Assembly (NCBI GenBank): GCA_905221605.1
Contig: CAJNDS010002298.1
Coordinates: 478,960 to 511,224 of the forward strand
Reading direction: 5' to 3'
DNA: 32,265 bases
Source: Symbiodinium natans
Taxonomy: Eukaryota; Sar; Dinophyceae; Suessiales; Symbiodiniaceae
The notes beneath the pieces were generated by a model that saw nothing but the letters and a program-made list of their open reading frames with translations, was not told the DNA's origin and searched no databases. The translations under genes were made by a program, and so were the position numbers. Positions within the stretch are counted from its first letter, which is position 1. Each line of letters begins with the position of its first letter. Shown piece by piece: positions 1-10,647 of the stretch.

Positions 1-1890
1 CCAAACGCGTTCTGTGCAGGCCAAGGTGGAGCCGACCTTCGGCAGAAAACCCGGACAGTGAAGCCCCAGCCTGAAAAACAACTACTCGCAACTGCCCCCC
101 TCAGATTCTGTCAAGAATGCCTCAGAAGCCAAGGTACTGACGGCTGGCGTTGCGAGCCAGGATGTTGGCGGCAGGGCATCACCCACTGTTGTACATGCTT
201 GGACGAAGAGGGCGTCAGAGGCGGCCCGAGGCATCTTGAGGCCGTCGCTGCTTTCGCAGTTTTCGTTTCAGATATGCCTGGAGACTTCAAGACTTCAAGA
301 CTTCAAGCTCACCTCGATCAAGTCTGACGGTTCTCTTTTCTAAGCTGTCCGGTGTCTGAAATCTCCCACAGGCAGCTTTGGGTGTTGGCTCAACCGTCAC
401 TTCAGCTTGTACATTTTGCTCCGCTTTCAACCGACACTGTTTCACAACAGCTTTCCAACGCTTGCGAACCGCAAGCCTTCCTAGCCCCAGCGGAGCACAT
501 CATCAGCCTCCGGATTGCAGTTCACAGCTGTGCAGCAACGCGTGAGCAATGCGTTAAAGAGAGAGCAGGGCCTTACCACCCATGTCGCCGACTTTACCGA
601 GCGGGTTTAAGACATGTGAGCTCGCCTTCGTTTGCATGTCAACTCAAATCCTCGCTTCAGGCTGTAGCCTTACAGGGCGATGCATGATGTCTGCCTGTGA
701 GCCGAAGCCCGACAGAACGTTTGTACGCGTAAACGAGTAAACAAAAGACAAGTGCAGTTGGAGAACAGCAGTCCATGTAAGCGGCTGATGCTCCCTGGGT
801 AAACGCCATGCAGTCCGTGCCTTCACCGGGTCCGGGTCACGCCGAGCTGTCCTGGTTCGCTGTGCTGCTAACATCTGCTAACACCACCATGCCTCGGTTG
901 TTTGCTTACTGCTGTTGCTGGCCAGTGGTTTCGCCTGACCCATGGATGCAACTACGTGGCCTGCGATGGCCAAAAGGCCTCGCAGAACCGATCTGAATTG
1001 AGAGCATCGCAACCTCAGTTGCCGTACAGGAAGCAGCTGCAACAATATCTCGGCGGCAGCACCACAAGTTTGTCAAGGAGCTTTGACACGACTGCGCTGC
1101 ATTTATGATTGCATCGCTGTCATTACTTGCGACGTGCGGTTATGGACACTTTGCACGGTGCAGGACGAAGGGTGGCGATGGCTTCGCATGGACCTTTGCT
1201 CCACTCCCAGCATTTCCCAATACATTCGAGCTCTCTGTGCTTTGTGCTTTTTGCTCAAAGCACCGCTCGAAATTTCATCCGCTTAGAAGGTTCAAAGGTG
1301 TCCGAGGGACGGTTCCCAGTCTGGTCATGGGAAGGTCTCAGTCTGGCAGCTATCAAGAAAAAAGATGTGTGAGTCTTCCTGGTCAAGTGGGGTTTTAGGA
1401 GCTGGTCAGGTTCCTTGGCAGGTTGCGCAATGGCGCTGAGCAGGCTTGGTTCCTTTTTGCTCGGACTTGAAGATGAAGAGGTGGTTTCGGAAAATGTCAG
1501 GAACAGGTTTCGCTCCGTAAGGACGAGATTGCACGGTCGTGGTTTCGGAGGCGCGGCTGCGTTGACTGTAGCATCGGTCAGAGTTACCCGCTAGATGCTG
1601 TGTAGGAAGCGAGTCGTCGGCTCCGACAAAAACTAAGATGTCAACAAAGGCTTGCCAGCAACCTGCCAGCCTTCCAGCAGCTTGCTAGCTTGAAGCATGC
1701 CAACCATTGCTGAAGGATTTCGCAATGTCGGAGTCGGAGGTGGGCAAGTTCAACCAACAGGCGCAAGAGCCAAAACCTGCTATTCGCCCTTGAATCATCT
1801 ATGCAGTGCATGCTTACATTTACCTCGTCGTCTTTAGACCAGGAGGCATGACGTCATATCAGCTGACAAGCCATTGCTTCAACAATTGCA
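1..1890. other. Gene-poor stretch, no gene recognised
   Basis: I see no recognisable protein family or RNA gene here. The open frames are short (89, 111 and 97 codons at most), several lack an ATG, and they overlap on both strands, as chance frames do in DNA of moderate GC content. The only local structure is an 8-bp minisatellite, GACTTCAA, repeated three times at 283-306. Unrecognised exons of a split gene could be hidden here, because exons elsewhere in the window are as short as about 40 bases. Confidence 0.5.
283..307. repeat. 8-bp minisatellite (GACTTCAA)x3
   Basis: Three exact head-to-tail copies of GACTTCAA are visible. They have no evident relation to a gene. Confidence 0.85.
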
Positions 1891-2166
1891 ATGTCATTAC
1901 GGGCGGGGACTCTCGAGGCTCCTTGCGCTGGTGCAAGTGCTGTTGCTCAGGTACTAACCTCGATTGACGGCTGGTGCGACGAGCTCATTGCGGGGCTCCG
2001 TGACCATGGTGCGCTCAGAAGAGAGACAGAGAAGCAGACCGCCAACCAGTTTGTGTCAGTTGTCAGGCTGGTGGGCCTCCACGAAACCCGTCCTCCCGAA
2101 GCCGCTCCTGCGCGCCATGCGCAGGGGCCCCTTAGGGCGGCATGGGACAGAATGAGTTTTCATTGA
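1891..2166 (+). CDS. Hypothetical ORF, 91 aa, unassigned
   Basis: This is an ATG-started frame of 91 codons ending in TGA. The middle part (DGWCDELIAGLRDHGALRRE and following) has a helix-forming, charged composition that looks more like coding sequence than the overlapping frames. No domain is recognised. It could be one exon of a longer gene, since exons in this window are short and the surrounding 2 kb has no other convincing frame. A chance frame is a real alternative. Confidence 0.25.
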   Translation: MSLRAGTLEAPCAGASAVAQVLTSIDGWCDELIAGLRDHGALRRETEKQTANQFVSVVRLVGLHETRPPEAAPARHAQGPLRAAWDRMSFH

Positions 2167-2489
2167 ATCAACACAGAGTGAGAGAACTTCGGAGACCGCG
2201 CCTTCAGGCGGAGATTTCGAACAGCGTGTTTGTTTTTTGTTGTCGTTTCTCTTTGGTGTGTTTGCACAGAACGTGTCATGCTTTCTGAGGGTGAATTCAC
2301 GAGGCCAGGAAGTGGAGGATTTGTGGGAGAACGGCGACTTCATACAGTCACAGTCCGTGCTGGGTGGAAGCTCCTTGGCAGCACTCCGCGCCCTTCCCTT
2401 CCTCTTTGCGAGACATTTGGAAAGAAGGGGCGCGCACTCTTCTTCGCTTTTCTTACTTACTGCAAGCAAGCAAGAAAAAGAGCACAAAA

Positions 2490-3118
2490 GAGCCTTGTTG
2501 ACCTAGACATCTACTACGACAAGAAGCACGTGTTTGCCACGGAGATCAAGAGCGAGAAGTACACAACTTCTCCACGCGCCCCGTGTTTATGAGTAGCATC
2601 CTGAATCCAGATTGCTACTTCGGGTGGCAGGTTTAAGCCAGTTTAGGCCCCTGCTACCAGGTATGTGGCATTACACCGTCACCATGACCAGGGAGTTGGT
2701 CCGACGGGTGACGCGCTTGTGATGGTTTCTCTGAAGATTGATGCGGTGCTCATAAGCTAAGTTGTGTCACGACGACATAAGTGCCCCTCTAGGTGAATGC
2801 TGCTTTTCCAGAAATGGACTTGAACGGCAAGTTCATTGGAAACAAGCTGAAGCCTGAGCTCCAAAGTTCTCATCCATGCTCGTCAGTCCATGTGCTTCGC
2901 AGACGAGGCTGAACATGAGTGTTGGGAACGGTGCCGCCTTTGATGCACATTTGGATGTCCCTTGCCTGGTCCTTTCATTTCTTGTGCCCTCTGCGTTCAG
3001 CCCAGCTGAGGTGGGTGTGGCTGAGAAGCCCTTCAACCGCAAGCTGTCGTCATCTGGTTGCATCGCATTTGCTTCTGTAGGTTCATGGTCCATATTCCAG
3101 CTGATGATCAGATGAAAT
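2490..3118 (+). CDS. Possible exon cluster of an unassigned gene
   Basis: Several short stretches look coding in composition but lie in different frames. One is at 2490-2592 (VDLDIYYDKKHVFATEIKSE, then a stop). A second is at about 2812-2880 (EMDLNGKFIGNKLKPELQSS), directly after a pyrimidine-rich CTTTTCCAG that would suit a 3' splice site. A third is at 2876-3115, with another TCTGTAG|G acceptor-like site at about 3079. Together they resemble small exons separated by short introns. No family is recognised and the splice junctions are not resolved, so this is only a candidate locus. Confidence 0.25.
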
Positions 3119-3269
3119 GGATATCAGATGGAAGACAGCGCTTGAACATCCCGACTGCCAAACGGTTTCCGAACCGTTTGCCGCTGCAGAGCTGGATGAC
3201 TTTTCGACTGTGGACTGTGGATGCAGAACATGGTCAAGGCAAAACCTCTGACCATACTTGGTCGAGCAG

Positions 3270-3830
3270 ATGATGCAAGAGCAAGCGGTTTTTTGGGGAC
3301 ATGATTCTCATAATTTCAAGCACCATAGACCATAGACAAGCAGAATGGGCTCGACCATGTCTCGAAACTATAGCCTCTGACGCGTGCTAAGCCCCAATGT
3401 GGCGCTCCGTTAAGTGGGGAGTCCCTGTAGAAAGACAAGTTCACCAACAAAACATGCGACACTTTGGGTAAGTGTCAGCCGCTGAAAGGGTGTGCGATGA
3501 ACGTCCCAGCAGACGGCTTGAGCTCATGTCTCAGGCTTCTCCTCTATCTGAACGACTCTTGGAGGCCCGCTTCTCTGCAGGATATCAGCTCTATCTATCC
3601 CCAGACCCTGGAATCACTTGCAAGGATCAGGTTGTGCTCACAATCCACCTTGCTGTCGTGAGCTGGTCAGATGAAGTGTCACACGTGCTTTCCGGAGGCC
3701 TGCCCTGGGAGGTGAGATTGTGCTCCTTGGGGAGGGACAGACCGAGGTACTCCGGAGTTCTGAGACTTTTAGGTGAAGTGCCAGCTTTAAGTTTGAGTCA
3801 GCTCTCACAGATGCGAGGCGGAAGCAGCAA
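3270..3830. other. No supportable gene
   Basis: A 177-codon frame (3472-4005) crosses this stretch, but it opens with GTG, has no recognisable domain and has the composition of a chance frame. No repeats or RNA genes were seen. Confidence 0.4.
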
Positions 3831-3989
3831 AGTCACAACCAGGGGCTTTGGGGCTTCCGGCACGGAACCTGGACACTGGGCCACAGGATCTTGGCAACCA
3901 CTGGGCCTACTACAACGTTGGCGGCTGTGCCTGTGCGCTGCAGGTCACGCTGCCCCCAACAAGCGGAACGCTAGTTGTCGGGGTCTGAG
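3831..3989 (+). CDS. Coding-like segment, unassigned
   Basis: In one frame, about 53 codons are open up to a TGA at 3987. They include LDTGPQDLGNHWAYYNVGGC and a hydrophobic, beta-prone tail (QVTLPPTSGTLVVGV). The composition is protein-like and differs from the longer GTG-started frame that overlaps it. There is no start codon, so if real it is an internal exon. No family was recognised. Confidence 0.25.
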
Positions 3990-5150
3990 TCAGACAAAAC
4001 CGTGACGCAAGGATCTCCTTCGCAACCCATGCTGAAAGCCTTCTGCCAGTCTTTTGACCAATGGATGCTGAGCTTTTCTTATGGCAGTCCACGTGCAAGT
4101 CGCTGATTCATGAACAATGGCAATTCTTTCTTTCATGCCTCTTTCATGTCAGACGATGAAGTCTTGAACGCCACATTACTGGCGCCATTCCCTGGAAGTT
4201 TCTCTTTTCTCAGACTCACGTGTTTCGCTTCATCCTGCTGCTTTTACTGAATTATTGGCGCCAGCTTCATCTTGCCTCGATGTCTTTTAATTACGCTTTA
4301 TGCTGCAAGCGTGGGACTTGGTGGTCAGCGCAGGCTTTCTGGTCTGACAAGATCCTGCACAAAGTCAAGGCAAGCATGTGCTGGAGACTGTTGAGCTCCG
4401 CAATCGCTTCGTAGCAGGCATCAGAGGTGCTGAAAGGCATGAAGGACTACCGCGTGTCTTATGTCATCTGGCTTTGGCCTCGTGCATCAGCACATGTCAG
4501 AACTTGCGTTGCCTAAACCGGGCCGAAGCCTTCCTGCCCAGCTCAGGTTGGTCGGGGAAGACCATGAGGAGCAGGTTGCGCCTTCCAGTGCCTTTGCTGT
4601 GTCGAGATAGTAAAGCTTGCCTCACAGATGTTTCAATGACCTTACACGTGTGTCGCAACCTTGCCTTGGCTCAGGTGCAGCTGAGGATGCGAGCAAAGCA
4701 GAGACCGCGTGCGCCGCATGAGAAACACATGCTCAGTACAACAGTTGAAGTGGCAGCTTTGTTCTCAGCATTTCTCAAGTTGGCAACAAGTTGCCAAGGC
4801 CGTCCTGGGCCTTCTGAAGTGAGAGGGTGCCTCGCACGTGCCTCGCGTTCCAACTGGAGTCAATGGGGTGCAAAGAGTGCGAAGAGAGGAGGAGACCAGG
4901 AGGAGGGGACCTGGAGGAGGGGCCGGGCCATAGCTCGTAGAACGGCCCATTCAATGGGGGGGGCATGGTCTTTTTGCCTTTCCGGCTCAGAATCCCTGAC
5001 CCAAACTTCGCGTCTCATTGAACACACGCGCAATCTTGACTTACTGGTAGTTGCGTGAGCCAGGCTGTGCTGAGCACCTACGAAGCCTTAATTGAATCGA
5101 TTCATTCGGACATGCATGCAAGACGTGTTGTGTGTACCATCCGCTTACAG
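3990..5150. other. No supportable gene; one long open frame of doubtful status
   Basis: A 226-codon frame (4378-5058, +) opens with GTG. It is rich in Arg, Ser and Cys without a repeat or domain pattern, and is overlapped by open frames on the minus strand. I do not call it a gene. It could contain 5' exons of the formin candidate that begins downstream. Confidence 0.35.
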
Positions 5151-6159
5151 GTTCAGCCATGTAGTCAAAGCTGCCTTTTCTGCCGTCGCGGCAGTGATGG
5201 AGGGTAGCGGGGTGCCTGCAGACCGGCTGAAAGATCTTACAGCGAAAGCAAGCTCGCTGCAGAATGAGATTCAACGCCAGAAGAGTCTGGCACCCCCGGG
5301 CTTGGTGGAGCAGAACAGCGCTCTGCTTCGACAGGAGCAGCGGCGCTGGCAAGATGCACTCTGCCTCTGCCAGGATTCTCAGAGCCAGGAGAAGCAAGCT
5401 GAGCAAGCCAAGCAAGCGAAGCAGGCAGTCTTGCAGGAGTTTCAAGTCTGCAATCGACTGCACAAAGTCATGACAGAGGTGACGAACCTCATCAACCAAC
5501 ATGCAGAAGGTGAAGCCCGGTTAATTCGAGCGGAGCTTGCCCAGTTGCAAGGCAGAGACGGAGGAGGTCTCAACCAGTTTCAGCAGGAATTCCTGGACCT
5601 TCAAGAGACCAAGCAAAAGCTGCTCGATGGGGGCGGTGAACCTTCACAGAGCAAAGAAGTGCAGGAGCCCCAGGAGCCCCGGGAGCCCCAGGAGCCTCAG
5701 AACTCAGAGGAGAAGGGCGTGGGAGACATGGGAGCCCAAGGAGGCAAAGGCGGCAAAGGCAAGGGAGGCAAGGGAGGCAAGGGAGGCAAGGGCAAAGCTG
5801 GAAAGGGCCCACCACTGCCGAGCGCTGTCATGCCCAAGCCGAAGCCGAAGGCCAAGTCCGATGCCGAATGCCGAAAGAGAAGCAATTTAGTCACGTTGTA
5901 CTGGAGACCCTTACCCACCAATGTTGACAAGATGAGTTCCAGTAGCAGTGCGCTGCTGAAGCAATGCGCGGAGATGCTTTCAGCAGCGTCGGGCACAGCG
6001 GAGACGACCTATCCTCATCAAGAAAAAGAGCTCGGAGAAGTCTATCGGCAGCCTGAATCTCTGGAAAATCTGGAGAGTGATGATCTTCCAGATGCGATGA
6101 TCGAGGCAGATCCCACCTGTTCTCCCAGATGTCGCCGTATATCTGCTCTCACACACTGA
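5151..6159 (+). CDS. Formin candidate, N-terminal part: coiled coil, Gly/Lys linker and start of FH2
   Basis: Formins nucleate and elongate actin filaments through an FH2 domain. The frame is open through a pyrimidine-rich CGCTTACAG|G, a likely acceptor, so the first base of this exon is placed at 5151. An ATG at 5197 is an alternative start. Residues counted from that ATG: about 1-140 are Gln/Glu/Lys-rich and heptad-like (coiled coil). About 150-170 are EPQEP-type repeats. About 175-205 are a (GGK)n stretch, then PPLP and KPKPK. At 5887-5916 the sequence LVTLYWRPLP matches the opening of FH2 domains, which start with a hydrophobic segment ending in an invariant Trp followed by Pro or Lys. 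A classical poly-Pro FH1 is absent. The exon probably ends before the TGA at 6157, because the last 60 residues fit FH2 poorly. Segments downstream on the same strand continue the domain in order. Confidence 0.6.
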
Positions 6160-6905
6160 CTGCTGTGCCAGGTCTACTTTCAAAGGCGAGAAGCGGCGGT
6201 GCAATTGGACTCTGACATTGCCTCAGCTCCCGAACCAGTTTTTCGTGCACACATTCCACTAAACTCCACTGACACTGGCACCCGACGGTCTCTGCTTGTG
6301 GCGGGGGGCGCCATTTCCGCTTCTTGTGCATGTGGCATGTTTGCCAAAAAGTAGTTTCATCACGCAGCTCGGGATCGCTCTTGTGTACCATGTGTCTGGT
6401 CAAGTCTGAGGTCTCCATGGTGTGAGTAGTGCAAACGCTTGCGTGTGTGCGCCTCGGCAGCCGGGACCGAGCCGCGGGATGTGGTCCAAGCGGCACACCT
6501 CGGAGTTTCCAGTTCGCACTGTCTGCAGATGCGGAAAGCGACCGCGTGTCGGGGAAAAATTGACCCCGCTGCGTAAAATGAGCGTAGGGGGCGTACTGGA
6601 GGACCCCTCCTTGATTCCCGGTGAAAGCCTGCAGTGTCAGCAGGATGCGTAACGCCTTCGGTCACTTGTTGTCAGTACTCGTGTGCCTGGTGCCTGTTGC
6701 CAAAAGTGGTAACTGAAAGTGTTTGTTGCTTGTTGCCAAGTGAAGCTTGTGCAGGGTGGTGGGAGCGCCACGAAGCCGTATACATACATGTCGGGCGCCA
6801 GCGTTGCATCTCGGAAACCCTGCGACCCCAACTTCTTCCTTTTCATTCAAACGGTCAAAAATTTTGGAGCGTGCTTCTGCTTCCCAAACGTGTTTTCTCA
6901 GAGTA
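6160..6905. other. Probable intron sequence of the formin candidate
   Basis: The part of FH2 between the opening Trp motif and the central 'LLD' helix should be encoded here or in the 3' end of the preceding exon. I could not find it with confidence. A possible acceptor (TGTGCCAG|G at about 6170) is followed by a 60-codon open frame without clear FH2 features. No repeats were seen. Confidence 0.35.
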
Positions 6906-6920
6906 AGATTTTTTGGGCAG

Positions 6921-7025
6921 CGCATGCACGAAATCACTCCATGCTTGTATGCTTTGTGGCGGCACTGTGCTTTCCGAGGGCAGATCCGACAAGATCTCCA
7001 TCCTCGATGAAAAGCAGCGGCGCAT
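6921..7025 (+). CDS. Formin candidate exon: FH2 'LLD' helix
   Basis: The frame reads ...SEGRSDKISILDEKQRRM. In FH2 domains a conserved stretch of the form LLD-x-KR precedes an 'N/IxIxL' helix, and ISILDEKQRRM fits that position. The exon end is set after AT at 7025, followed by a GC donor (GCGCC). Joining to AG|G at 7087 restores an ATG codon and reads straight into LGILMSKYRM, as FH2 requires. The 5' end is uncertain: GGCAG at 6916-6920 or GGGCAG at 6978-6983 could be the acceptor. Confidence 0.6.
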
Positions 7026-7086
7026 GCGCCACTCTTAGCGTCCTGTGATGGCAGCGCGCCTTGTCTGCCGATCCTTGTCACAGCAG

Positions 7087-7127
7087 GTTGGGAATATTGA
7101 TGAGCAAGTATCGAATGAAGAACAAAG
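7087..7127 (+). CDS. Formin candidate exon: FH2 'IGILMSK' helix
   Basis: This 41-base exon encodes LGILMSKYRMKNK. It continues the preceding FH2 exon across a 61-nt intron (7026-7086) with a GC donor and an AG|G acceptor. FH2 families of the Diaphanous/plant type have a matching segment (for example a hydrophobic I-x-I-L/F-x-S-K/x run after the LLD helix). The downstream junction is placed at a second GC donor (7128), which keeps frame with the next exon at 7234 through a split GAT codon. Confidence 0.6.
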
Positions 7128-7233
7128 GCAGGGTACGTGCGCAGCAAACAAATTGATAATTTCTCTGATTTCGGTTTCGCTGCCGGGCGCTGACTTGTGC
7201 CAATCAGCCGTGCAAACAACAAGCAACTGCCAG

Positions 7234-7271
7234 ATGAAAGTGACCGGCAGATTGTTGCCATCATGAAGCAG
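7234..7271 (+). CDS. Formin candidate exon: FH2 linker helix
   Basis: After ACTGCCAG the frame reads (D)ESDRQIVAIMKQ, which suits the FH2 helix that follows the LLD/ILMSK region (I-x-x-A-I/L pattern). The intron before it is 106 nt with GC-AG borders. The 3' end is tentative: a GC donor is available at 7272, and the frame stays open to a TAA at 7297. Confidence 0.45.
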
Positions 7272-7488
7272 GCAGCATTTGCCTCAGGCACAAGTTAAGC
7301 TGTGGTAGCTGCGGCAGCTACAGATAGCCACAGCCTGCGAGGAATCATTGGCATGGTTAGTGAGACTAGTGAGGTGTAGAAAGCACGCCTCAAGGTCTTG
7401 AGCTGCAATTATGCTGTGCTCAGAGAGGAGGCCTTCAGAAGTCTCAGACACATAGTAACATAGCTTGCCACGACAAGTGCCTCTACAG

Positions 7489-7539
7489 GGCCTCTGCATG
7501 CTGCGGAAAGTCATCCGCGACCAAGAACTCAGTGGGCAG
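7489..7539 (+). CDS. Formin candidate exon: FH2 'L..L.K..P..eE' segment
   Basis: After CTCTACAG|G the frame reads GLCMLRKVIRDQELSGQ. FH2 domains have at this point a helix of the form L-x-x-L-x-K-x-x-P-D-x-x-E. The Pro is replaced by Arg here, but the hydrophobic spacing and the acidic residue are kept. The donor is not resolved (AGTGG|GC or an upstream GT). A different, longer frame immediately after it (7540-7685) also looks coding. Confidence 0.45.
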
Positions 7540-7688
7540 CTGTGCTGCAAAAAGTCACATGGTTTTCGCTGCTTGACTTCGAGGTTGCACAAGTAGCGAA
7601 GCAAGCTGATTCGTTGAGGCTGCTTTCACTAAGGAACAAGATTCGAGAGTTTGTGCAGGCGAAGGGTGAGGCATGGAACTCACTTTGA
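7540..7688 (+). CDS. Coding-like segment inside the formin locus
   Basis: This frame is open to a TGA at 7686-7688 and includes FSLLDFEVAQVAKQADSLRL and RNKIREFVQAKGEAWNSL. Its amphipathic, charged composition looks like protein. FH2 domains have a helical segment between the 'K..P..eE' helix and the 'VP.ieeRL' helix, and this stretch may supply it, but I cannot align it with confidence. A second coding-like frame (KKLRDPWLHRLVHEVLKVLH, about 7745-7815) lies just after it. Confidence 0.3.
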
Positions 7689-7820
7689 CTGCATGAGCTC
7701 GCCACGGCGAATCAATGACAGCGCATTCGACTGCGCAGGCCGCACTCAAGAAACTGCGAGATCCATGGCTGCACCGGCTCGTGCACGAAGTGCTGAAGGT
7801 CCTACACTGGGCACGTTCAG

Positions 7821-7907
7821 ATATCATACAGAGTGGCAGCTGCATGCCACGAGGTGCCCCAGATCGAGGAACGGCTTGAGTGTATGCTGTTCCAGCTGGC
7901 TTTCGAG
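7821..7907 (+). CDS. Formin candidate exon: FH2 'IP.ieeRL...lF...F' helix
   Basis: This is the clearest FH2 match of the window. The frame reads RVAAACHEVPQIEERL followed by ECMLFQLAFE. FH2 domains have a conserved helix of the form (I/V)P-x-(I/L)-x-x-R-L-x-x-(L/M)-x-F-x-x-x-F, and all anchor residues are present. The likely acceptor is TTCAG at 7816-7820. The donor is placed at GA (7908), giving a 53-nt GA-AG intron. A GA at 7920 would also keep frame. Confidence 0.7.
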
Positions 7908-7960
7908 GACTGCCACCACGATCGTGCTTTTCCCCCGTTCCTGCTACAAAGCCGCCGCAG

Positions 7961-8030
7961 GATGGCTTCGCAAAGTGCGCCTCCGACATGGAAACGCTCT
8001 GCCAGGCATTGTGCCAGCAAATGCTCCTTG
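7961..8030 (+). CDS. Formin candidate exon: FH2 'l..l..a...l' helix
   Basis: After GCCGCAG|G the frame reads DGFAKCASDMETLCQALCQQML. This matches the FH2 stretch that follows the RL...F helix and leads toward the 'GN.xN' motif. The exon is ended at a GC donor (8031). The frame remains open to 8140, with an Arg/Gln-rich tail that does not look like FH2. The FH2 'lL..iL..GN..N' motif expected next was not found nearby; the next FH2-like segment is 9.2 kb downstream. Confidence 0.6.
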
Positions 8031-8907
8031 GCCAATCCTGGCCAATTTCGGCCTTCGGCCAGGCCCTCCAAGCTTTGAGCGCCAAACAGGCAGAGCTCCG
8101 AAGGCGCCGTGGAGTCCAGGGATTGACGGGTGACTTTTGATGACTCTGGGCTGATCCTGGCTTGCTGGGCAAGCTTCTCAGGGAAGCAGTTTTTTTCTTT
8201 TTGGTGTAAATTGTATCGTCTCTGGAACTTGAGTGTCATGGAAGCACCTTTGACTGTGATGCGAAGAGGGCTGCATGCCATGCTCACCGGATAGTCGGCC
8301 GAGAAGGAGCCGGGTGTCCACAATGCTACAGTGTTCTCAGTTCTCAAGGCCCACGAGCCGGGTCTTCACCAGGGCAAACAAGGGCCGATTGTCGCTCTTG
8401 CCAGGGGGGGGTGTCTGCATTCCTACGAGCCTGCGGACCTTTAGTGGCACAATGTCGAAGGCCGAGGGTTGGATCCGAGGCCCAACTGGTAAAGGTCGAG
8501 GGGCCTATGCGGCTCATGCATGTAGTGGTTCGGCAGCTTCTGACAGTCCGTCTCGTGGCCGAGGAGGCAAATTCACCCACAATCATTGAGGTAGGGTGCA
8601 GGAGCCGGGAGTCTTTTGGCCCAGATGCTTTCGAACATGTTTGGGCACATGGGCACGACAAAAGCTGGAAGCAGCGGCGCAAGCAAAAGGGAAAGGCTTG
8701 GGCGAAAGACAAGAGGTCAAGGACCCTGAGCCAGCAGGCGCCCGGTGGATTGCCAAACGCCTCTTCCAAACACTGTGATATGCCGATCCACATAAACAAG
8801 GGCGGAGGAAGCTCTGCTTGGACGTCAGACCCTTTTGAAAATGCCCAAGGCCCAAGAGGTCCCCGAACTCGCATGCGTCAGGTCTGTATGGGTCTTTCAG
8901 AATGAAG
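8031..8907. other. No supportable gene; probable intronic DNA
   Basis: Open frames of 104-176 codons exist on both strands (for example 8411-8905 + and 8344-8874 -). They overlap one another, mostly lack ATG starts and show no domain. A 16-base C run (8908-8923) closes the stretch. Confidence 0.4.
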
Positions 8908-8931
8908 CCCCCCCCCCCCCCCCGTGTGCAG

Positions 8932-9036
8932 CTTAAATAGGGTCTATTTGGAAGCTGAGACTCGTGTTTTAAAGAGGAAATAAGGCCCCAAAACGTATAC
9001 TTGTTTACAAGAGACAACTTCCAAATAGACCCTATT
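8932..9036. mobile_element. MITE-like hairpin, ~101-105 bp
   Basis: The left arm AATAGGGTCTATTTGGAAG (8936-8954) is the exact reverse complement of the right arm at 9018-9036, leaving an unrelated ~63-bp centre. Short inverted terminal repeats around a small non-coding core are typical of MITEs. A target-site duplication is not clear, because both flanks are A/T-rich. The left arm with its neighbouring 14 bases recurs, inverted, at 15004-15036. Confidence 0.6.
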
Positions 9037-9061
9037 ATCGTTTCTGGGGGGTCTGGGGCAA

Positions 9062-10557
9062 GGATTTAAATAATTTAAATAATTTAAATAATTTAAATAA
9101 TTTAAAGAATTTAAATAATTTAAATCCGAAAAGGGGGGGGGAGCAGCAGGACCAGGCCCCTCCCCCTCCCAAAATTAAATAATTTAAATAATTTAAATCC
9201 TGAACACCCCTTTCGGATTTAAATTATTTAAATTATTTAATTCTGGGAGGGGGAGGGGGCCTGGTGGGGCCTGGCCCCCCCCCTTTTCGGATTTAAATTA
9301 TTTAAATTATTTAAATTATTTAAATTATTTAAATTATTTAAATTATTTAATTCCGGGGGGGGGGAATTAAATAATTTAAATAATTTACATCCGAACCACC
9401 CCTTTCAGATTTAAATTATTTAAATTATTTAATTCCCCCCCTGGAATTAAATAATTTAAATAATTTAAATAATTTAAATAATTTAAATAATTTAAATAAT
9501 TTAATTAATTTAAATAATTTAAATAATTCAAATAATTTAAATAATTTAAATAATTTAAATAATTTAAATAATTTAAATAATTTAAATAATTTAAATAATT
9601 TAAATCCGAAAAGGGGGGGGGGGCCAGGCCCCACCGGGCCCCTCCCCCTCCCAGAATTAAATAATTTAAATAAGTTAAATCCTGAACACCCCTTTCGGAT
9701 TCAAATTATTTAAATTATTTAATTCCGGGAGGGGGAGGGGGCCTGGTGGGGCCTGGCCCCCCCCCTTCTCGGATTTAAATTATATAAATTATTTAAATTA
9801 TTTAATTCCGGGGGGGGAATTAAATAATTTAAACAATTTAAATCTGAAAGGGGGGGTTCGGATTTAAATTATTTAAATTATTTAGTTCCCCCCCCCGGAA
9901 TTAAATAATTTAAATAATTTAAATAATTTAAATAATTTAAATAATTTAAATAATTTAAATAATTTAAATAATTTAAATAATTTAAATAATTTAAATACTT
10001 TAAATAATTTAAATCCGAAAGGGGGGGGGGCAGGCCCCACCGGGCCCCCTCACCCTCCCAGAATTAAATAATTTAAATCCTGAACACCCCTTTCGGATTT
10101 AAATTATTTAAATTATTTAATTCTGGGAGGGGGAGGGGGCCCGGTGGGGCCTGGCCCCCCCCTTTTCGGATTTAAATTATTTAAATTATTTAAATTATTT
10201 AAATTATTTAAATTATTTAAATTATTTAAATTATTTAAATTATTTAAATTATTTAATTCCGGGGGGGGGGAATTAAATAATTTAAATAATTTAAATCCGA
10301 ACCCCCCCTTTCAGATTTAAATTATTTACATTATTTAATTCCCCCCCTGGAATTAAATAATTTAAATAATTTAAATAATTTAAATAATTTAAATAATTTA
10401 AATAATTTAAAAATTTAAAAATTTTAAATATTTCAATAATTTAAAATCCTGAACACCCTTTCCCCTTCGATTTTAAATTATGTAAATTATTAATTCTGGG
10501 AGGGAGGGGGCCTGGTGGGGCTGGCCCCCCCCCCCCCTCTTCGGAACATTTAAATTA

Positions 10558-10647
<90 letters not shown>

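Noticed and set aside
6662-8347. Minus-strand frames of 176-209 codons
   Set aside because: They overlap the FH2-matching + strand exons and lack recognisable domains; they are shadows.
9425-9634. Minus-strand frame encoding (Phe-Lys-Leu)n
   Set aside because: It is a direct product of the 9-bp satellite period and has no independent coding evidence.
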